Positions 59,962 to 64,000 of a stretch of DNA of 64,000 nucleotides are shown in pieces (positions within the stretch are counted from its first letter, which is position 1; every line of letters begins with the position of its first letter). Below the pieces are notes generated by a model, which was not told the origin of the DNA, made no database searches, and saw only the letters and a program-made list of their open reading frames with translations. A program made the translations under genes and the position numbers. The DNA lies in NCBI GenBank assembly GCA_946560065.1, contig CAMNUE010000004.1:62001-126000 (forward strand), read 5' to 3'. This stretch comes from an uncultured bacterium (GTDB lineage: Bacteria > Bacillota_I > Bacilli_A > RF39 > UBA660).

Positions 59962-60588
59962 ATGTTAGGCTTTGTTAAGAAAGATTTATTATTAGTTAAA
60001 AATAATTTTAAGAATATTTTAATAGCTTTAGTAATTTATGCTTTATTTATAATTACTAATGAAATGGACGCTTCTTTTATAATACCTTTTATGATGTTTA
60101 TGGCTATTGTTTCAACATTTAGCTATGATGATTATAATAAATGGAATACATATGCAGTGACACTACCTGGTGGGAGGAAAAATGTAGTTAAAGGTAAATA
60201 TATGGTTACTATTATATTGATTTTAGGAGTTTCTATTTTAGGACTGATATTATCACTTACTTTTTCTGGATTAATGGGAAATTTTGATTTAGAATATACA
60301 TTATCTTCATGTTTAGGATATTTTGCAGCAATAATTTTTATGATTTCAGTTTTATACCCAATAATTTTTAAATATGGTTCAGAGAAAGGAAGAATTGCGA
60401 TGTTTATACTTTCACTTTTGTTTATTGCAATCGTTGGAATTGTTTCTAAATTTAAATTTAAATTCTCTAAAGAATTTCTTGTTTTCTTTGATAATTATGG
60501 TTTATTTATTGTTTTGGGAATTGTAATTTTGCTGTTTATTGCTTCTTATTTTATTTCTTTAAGAATATATAAGAAGAAGGAATTTTAG
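59962..60588 (+). CDS. ABC-2-type transporter permease
   Basis: A 208-residue membrane protein with six helices and the loop SYDDYNKWNTYAVTLPGGRKNVVKGKY after the second helix, characteristic of the small YtrC/D-like ABC-2 permeases. It completes a three-gene GntR-ATPase-permease operon. GGAGG lies 7 to 11 bases before the ATG, within the preceding gene end. Such systems respond to wall antibiotics in several Firmicutes; the substrate here is unknown. Confidence 0.9.
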   Translation: MLGFVKKDLLLVKNNFKNILIALVIYALFIITNEMDASFIIPFMMFMAIVSTFSYDDYNKWNTYAVTLPGGRKNVVKGKYMVTIILILGVSILGLILSLTFSGLMGNFDLEYTLSSCLGYFAAIIFMISVLYPIIFKYGSEKGRIAMFILSLLFIAIVGIVSKFKFKFSKEFLVFFDNYGLFIVLGIVILLFIASYFISLRIYKKKEF

Positions 60589-60673
60589 TGAGTTATATGT
60601 TTGAATATTTTATGATGGCGAATGGATTTTCTATTTAATTATATAGTGGTAAGAAAAATAAATAAAAATTTAT

Positions 60674-60709
60674 AGGACTTTTGATTATACTTGAAAAAAG
60701 TCCTTTTTT
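60674..60709 (+). terminator. Rho-independent terminator of the GntR/ABC operon
   Basis: AGGACTTTT (60674-60682) / AAAAGTCCT (60696-60704) followed by T residues. Confidence 0.8.
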
Positions 60710-60713
60710 GTGG

Positions 60714-60719
60714 TATAAT
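60714..60719 (+). promoter_or_regulatory. -10 element for the ATP-grasp gene
   Basis: TATAAT at 60714-60719 with extended TG, 26 bases before ATG 60745. Confidence 0.5.
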
Positions 60720-60744
60720 TTGTCTAATTTAAAGGGGGATATTT

Positions 60745-61995
60745 ATGAATTTAACAGTGTTGCCAGAACGCGCTGGACAAGAAGTTTATATTGATCAAGA
60801 TTGGATTAATGCAAAGGATGAGGCCGGATTTTATTTCTTTATGTCTGAAGATATAGAAACACCAGGTAAAAGAGAAAGAAGAGAGGTTGTAAATCGCTTA
60901 ATTGATTTAGGATATAATGTTATTACTGATAGTAGTATGGTTACTGATGATACTTTCTTTTTAACACCTTGTCTAGATAAACATATTAATAAAACTAGAG
61001 ATGACTATGTTTCTAAGAAAACTAAGAAGATAAAGGATAGTTTGGAGACAACTAATGTTTCTGAACCACTTTCTTTTGATTTTGCTGACGAAGAGTTTCC
61101 CAAAGTTTTACCTGAATTACCTTTTGTTTTGAAGAATACAGGAGAAGATGGCGGAATTGATAAGGTTTTGATAAGTACAGAGGAACAGTTAGAGATTTTT
61201 AAAAGATTTTATGAAGAAATTAATGATTATAGTTTTAAGGAAGCAATTATAAGAACGAAAAGACAATGGGGATTGGGTGATGATGTAGTATTTAATGAAG
61301 ATGGTACTTCTAATTGTCCGATTTCTATTAGTCGTATTGATTATAAGAAGAGAATGCATGATGATTTTGTTATGCAGGAGTTTATCGATACTCCTACAAA
61401 GTATAATACGACTTTAAGAGTAGTTGCATCTTCATCTCTTGATATATTTGGAGCTAGTCTTAAATATGCTTGTCCAGAAGAGATGGAAAAAGAAGGCTTT
61501 TATGGATTAGTGGATAGATATTTACAAGATTCTGAATCACCTTATTATTTAGGAAGTAAAAGTATTATTTCAAATACCGTTGCTGGTGGAAATAGCATTT
61601 TGTTAGAGAAAATTGCTTATACAGAGGTTGAACAGAAAGTGTTGAAGGTTCATGGGATTGATCCTGGAGATGCGGCTATTCCAAAAGATGTAGTTGATGC
61701 GGCACTTGCGATAATGAGTAATTGTCGTCGTGAAATTGGTGCAATAAGCGGAATTGATTTTATATATGATAAAAAGACTCAAACTTGGAAGTATTTAGAG
61801 CAGCAAGAATATCCAATGATGAATACATATTGTGAAGCATGGCATTTACCTTATGTTACTGATAAAAACGATATTCAAGGTTTTATGGATACTCAGCGTC
61901 GTGCAGACATTGATGCGAGACTTAGAGCTTTAGCATTAACTGTTATGAGAAAGAATGTTTTAGATTGTAGTGAAAAGAAAATTATTAAAAAGTAG
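60745..61995 (+). CDS. ATP-grasp ligase-like protein
   Basis: A 416-residue protein with ATP-grasp features: LPFVLKNTGEDGGIDKVLI (~125-143) as the nucleotide-binding Lys strand and glycine loop, FVMQEFIDTPTKYNTTLRVV (~212-231) as the Q-E-F-I hinge and Arg strand, and IDFIYDKKTQTWKYLEQQEYP (~363-383) as the metal-binding D and E-x-x strand. The order is right for an ATP-dependent carboxylate-amine ligase. The acceptor is unknown. It is monocistronic with its own promoter and GGGGG site. A peptide, polyamine or amino acid ligase is possible; no pathway neighbours are present. Confidence 0.8.
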   Translation: MNLTVLPERAGQEVYIDQDWINAKDEAGFYFFMSEDIETPGKRERREVVNRLIDLGYNVITDSSMVTDDTFFLTPCLDKHINKTRDDYVSKKTKKIKDSLETTNVSEPLSFDFADEEFPKVLPELPFVLKNTGEDGGIDKVLISTEEQLEIFKRFYEEINDYSFKEAIIRTKRQWGLGDDVVFNEDGTSNCPISISRIDYKKRMHDDFVMQEFIDTPTKYNTTLRVVASSSLDIFGASLKYACPEEMEKEGFYGLVDRYLQDSESPYYLGSKSIISNTVAGGNSILLEKIAYTEVEQKVLKVHGIDPGDAAIPKDVVDAALAIMSNCRREIGAISGIDFIYDKKTQTWKYLEQQEYPMMNTYCEAWHLPYVTDKNDIQGFMDTQRRADIDARLRALALTVMRKNVLDCSEKKIIKK

Positions 61996-62150
61996 TAGAA
62001 GTCCTATATAGAACTTTTAAGTATTCTTTTTGCTGCATTATTAATGAAAAATTAATTTTTTGGGTAATAATATGAAACAAATTAATGAGAACTTTAAATT
62101 TTTTGAAAGTTGAGAGGTTTATAAAAGTTAGAAAATATTTAAAATGAGTA

Positions 62151-62182
62151 ATGACTATTTTCAATTGAAGATAGTCATTTTT
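62151..62182 (+). terminator. Rho-independent terminator
   Basis: ATGACTATTTTC (62151-62162) / GAAGATAGTCAT (62167-62178), 12 bp with one wobble, then T residues; about 155 bases after the ATP-grasp stop. Confidence 0.8.
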
Positions 62183-62229
62183 CTGTTCAAATAATTAAAT
62201 AAATATTTAATGATTCTTTTCTTAAGTGC

Positions 62230-62235
62230 TATAAT
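62230..62235 (+). promoter_or_regulatory. Extended -10 promoter element
   Basis: TGCTATAAT with TATAAT at 62230-62235, 36 bases before ATG 62271. Confidence 0.5.
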
Positions 62236-62270
62236 TATATAGATAAATATAATTACTAGGTGGTGTTTTT

Positions 62271-62633
62271 ATGAATTATAGTTATGTAATGGGTGTTGAT
62301 GAGTCTATTCTTGAGTTAGAAAAGCTTGGATTTAAGATTAATAAAGTTAGGAATAATTACGAAGTTACATTTCCTAAGAATTTAAGTGAAGTTTGGGAAG
62401 AATATATTACTAAAAAGCTAGATTTAGGTTTTTGGAATGAATATATAACAGGTGATAATGTAATTTTTTTATTTCATTTAGATACAGGTATTGAGAGGTA
62501 TGTTGTTGAAGATTTTATTAATGATGAGGTTTTAAGTCTTTGTGAGAGACTTTGTGAGTGTAAATTTGACTCTCTTTATAAGATGCTTAGTGATAATGAA
62601 TTTTATAAGAAAAACGTTTTTAATGTGAGATGA
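62271..62633 (+). CDS. Small hypothetical protein
   Basis: A 120-residue soluble, acidic protein of alpha/beta character (ESILELEKLGFKINKVRNNYEV, then VIFLFHLDTGIERYVVEDF). It starts with a clear AGGTGG site and ends at a TGA stop. It is 11 bases before the YibE/F gene, so it is probably co-transcribed. No family is recognised. Confidence 0.7.
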   Translation: MNYSYVMGVDESILELEKLGFKINKVRNNYEVTFPKNLSEVWEEYITKKLDLGFWNEYITGDNVIFLFHLDTGIERYVVEDFINDEVLSLCERLCECKFDSLYKMLSDNEFYKKNVFNVR

Positions 62634-62644
62634 TGGGTGATTAA

Positions 62645-63733
62645 ATGAAGAAAAATATTTTATTTTTTACTGGATTATTGATTATATTAGGATTTTTGTT
62701 AATATTTGTTTATGATGATGATTTTTTATATAAAAATGAAATTATTAAGATAAAGGATATTTCTACTATTGATACTTCAACATCAACTAACGATTTAGGG
62801 TTAGAAGAGAAGTATTATAAGAAAAAAATAACAGGTATTGTAACTAATGGTAAGGATAGGGGAAAGAAAAAGGTATTTACTTATGAAGAAAGTTATTCAT
62901 CGGTAGTTACTGATAGGTATAAAGTTGGAGATAAGGTAATTACTGTTAAGGGTGAGATTGAAGAGCTAAAGAGAGATTTTTATGTGACTATTTTATTGGC
63001 TGTTTTTGTTGTTTTAATTGTTTTAATTGGAGAAGTTAATGGTTTACTTTCAATTGGAAGTGTTATTTTAAATACAATAATTTTTTGTTTAGGAATTGAT
63101 TTGTATTTTAGAGGAATTGATATTTTATTTTTATGTATAATTGAGTCAATTATCTTTTCAATACTTTCTTTATTTATTGCTGGTGGTATTAATAAAAAGA
63201 CAAAAGCAGCTATCGTCTCAGTAATTGTTTCAGTGAGTGTATTGTTGGTGATGGTGGTTGTTATTGCAAAGATAACTAATTATGATGGTGTTAATTTTAA
63301 TGAACTTAGTTTTTTAACTGTTCCACCTGAGGAAATAATTATTCCTGAGTTATTACTTGGTAGCCTTGGAGCAATTATGGATGTTGCAATTACTATGGCG
63401 GCAGCAATTAGTGAATTAGTTGAGAAAGATAAGAATATAAGTATTAAGAATTTAAAGAAGTCTTCTAAACAAATAGGGAAGGATATAATGAGTACAATGA
63501 CTAATGTTTTGTTTTTTACTTATTTATGTGGTGGATTGCCAATATTTGTTTTAGCTATTAGAAATGGTTTCTCTGTTTATAATTATATTAGTACTAATTT
63601 TTCTTTAGAATTAACGAGATTTTTAGTAGGAAGTATTGGTATTGTTATGACGATTCCAATTGCGACATTTACATGTATAAGGATGATCAGAAATAGCGAA
63701 AAGATGTTTAAGAAAAAGAAAAAAGCTAGTTAA
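62645..63733 (+). CDS. YibE/F-family membrane protein
   Basis: A 362-residue protein of the YibE/F family: N-terminal helix (~5-23), an external OB-like region (KKITGIVTNGKDRGKK, DKVITVKGEIEEL), then seven or eight helices including the family hallmark LLLGSLGAIMDVAITMAAAISEL. Function is not settled; many genomes have one or two YibE/F genes, and export or ion transport has been suggested. Length matches the single-chain Firmicute form. It converges with the partial gene on the other strand across a shared terminator. Confidence 0.9.
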   Translation: MKKNILFFTGLLIILGFLLIFVYDDDFLYKNEIIKIKDISTIDTSTSTNDLGLEEKYYKKKITGIVTNGKDRGKKKVFTYEESYSSVVTDRYKVGDKVITVKGEIEELKRDFYVTILLAVFVVLIVLIGEVNGLLSIGSVILNTIIFCLGIDLYFRGIDILFLCIIESIIFSILSLFIAGGINKKTKAAIVSVIVSVSVLLVMVVVIAKITNYDGVNFNELSFLTVPPEEIIIPELLLGSLGAIMDVAITMAAAISELVEKDKNISIKNLKKSSKQIGKDIMSTMTNVLFFTYLCGGLPIFVLAIRNGFSVYNYISTNFSLELTRFLVGSIGIVMTIPIATFTCIRMIRNSEKMFKKKKKAS

Positions 63734-63760
63734 TAGGTTTATATTACTTAGCTTTTATTT
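63721..63760. terminator. Bidirectional terminator
   Basis: AAAAGCTA (63721-63728) / TAGCTTTT (63749-63756), with inner pairs TAATA/TATTA, T-rich on the right and A-rich on the left. It serves the YibE/F gene and the convergent partial gene. Confidence 0.75.
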
Positions 63761-64000
63761 ATTTTGGTTAGCTTTATAATTTTCTAATATTAATTTATCT
63801 CGTATGGCAATTGATTTCTTAGTGATAAGTGGCCTATAAAATTCATTATCTAAAGATTTTGCTTCTATAAGGCATTTGTTCATTAAATCTAATGCCTCAT
63901 CTAGTGAGTAAAATTCTAAGTGAAAGCCTTCTTCTTCATCTTTTTTATCTGGAAGTGGGGCAGCTACTAGAGTTCCTTTTGAGAGATAATATATTTCTGT
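63755..64000 (-). CDS. C-terminal fragment, possibly a NUDIX hydrolase
   Basis: The last 81 residues of a gene that starts beyond the window, read on the minus strand from 64000 to a TAA at 63757-63755. The fragment TEIYYLSKGTLVAAPLP is followed by an acidic stretch, then GFHLEFYSLDEALDLMNKC. Its pattern of strand, variable loop, acidic segment and D-E-A helix resembles the tail of ADP-ribose pyrophosphatase-type NUDIX proteins. The Nudix box itself would be outside the window, so this is a tentative call. Confidence 0.45.
   Translation of the reverse strand, partial: TEIYYLSKGTLVAAPLPDKKDEEEGFHLEFYSLDEALDLMNKCLIEAKSLDNEFYRPLITKKSIAIRDKLILENYKANQNK

Noticed and set aside
60599..60640. A 13-codon frame after the ABC-2 permease
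   Set aside because: Too short, no ribosome binding site, no supporting structure.
62072..62113. A 13-codon frame after the ATP-grasp gene
   Set aside because: Only a weak GGGT precedes it and nothing supports translation.
1..64000. Mycoplasma-type genetic code (TGA as Trp), suspected from the base composition and DUF285 repeats
   Set aside because: Several well-supported genes end at TGA (3976, 53669, 62633) and Trp is encoded by TGG throughout.
1..64000. CRISPR arrays, transposons, tRNA or rRNA genes
   Set aside because: No regularly spaced repeats, transposase motifs or tRNA-like cloverleaf sequences were recognised on reading both strands. A tRNA scan was not possible here.

Overview
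The window is about 64 kb of very AT-rich DNA with dense, mostly co-oriented genes, strong GGAGG-type ribosome binding sites, frequent TTG/GTG starts and short intergenic gaps. TGA is used as a stop codon (for example the ends of the genes at 3976, 53669 and 62633), so the standard bacterial code applies. MurC, UppP, a SpoVB/MurJ-like flippase, RecD2, HelD, QueH, Bce-type and YtrA-type transporters, rubredoxin and a clostripain-type peptidase point to a low-GC anaerobic Firmicute (Bacillota) with a peptidoglycan wall, probably an uncultured gut-associated lineage. I cannot fix the order from sequence alone. No rRNA, tRNA, CRISPR array, insertion sequence or prophage was seen.

Layout. 1-4.8 kb: end of a phosphohexomutase gene, a HelD-like helicase, then a histidine phosphatase, a nucleotide-fold protein and a NUDIX hydrolase. 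4.8-8.0 kb: two paralogous membrane proteins followed by an amidoligase and a gamma-glutamylcyclotransferase-like protein. 8.0-12.8 kb: a two-component system, a tandem pair of unknown paralogues and a SpoVB-like flippase. 13-22 kb: membrane-anchored proteins, MtaB, RecD2, methionine aminopeptidase, a degenerate alkaline-phosphatase-fold protein and UppP. 22-24.4 kb: an ABC exporter behind what looks like a leader-peptide attenuator. 24.4-31.2 kb: surface proteins, including a zinc-ribbon/membrane/clostripain protease and a DUF285 repeat protein. 31.2-39.3 kb: three MacB/FtsX-type ABC systems. 39.4-44.7 kb: a lone prepilin, an acyl-CoA synthetase-like enzyme, an ASCH protein and a membrane-tethered XRE regulator. 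44.7-52.7 kb: ZIP transporter, QueH, PpaC, MurC, a nucleotidase and a flavin reductase-rubredoxin. 53-57.7 kb: a complete Bce-type peptide-sensing and resistance module. 57.8-60.6 kb: a structured small-RNA/small-peptide locus and a YtrA-like GntR/ABC operon. 60.7-64 kb: an ATP-grasp ligase, a YibE/F protein and the end of a further gene.

Functionally the window is dominated by envelope stress and antimicrobial efflux: six ABC transport systems, two two-component systems, a GntR repressor and a membrane-tethered XRE regulator. The regulatory DNA ties several of them together. A TTACA-N4-TGTAA operator lies before both the Bce regulator operon and the Bce transporter. A conserved ~75-bp promoter module is shared by the XRE regulator gene and a distant pair of ABC exporters.

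The most notable candidate novelty is at 58.2-58.5 kb. A minus-strand mRNA is predicted to encode a 24-residue hydrophobic peptide, and its 5' and 3' ends are complementary. An oppositely transcribed small RNA covers its 3' half. Together these have the layout of a type I toxin-antitoxin locus.
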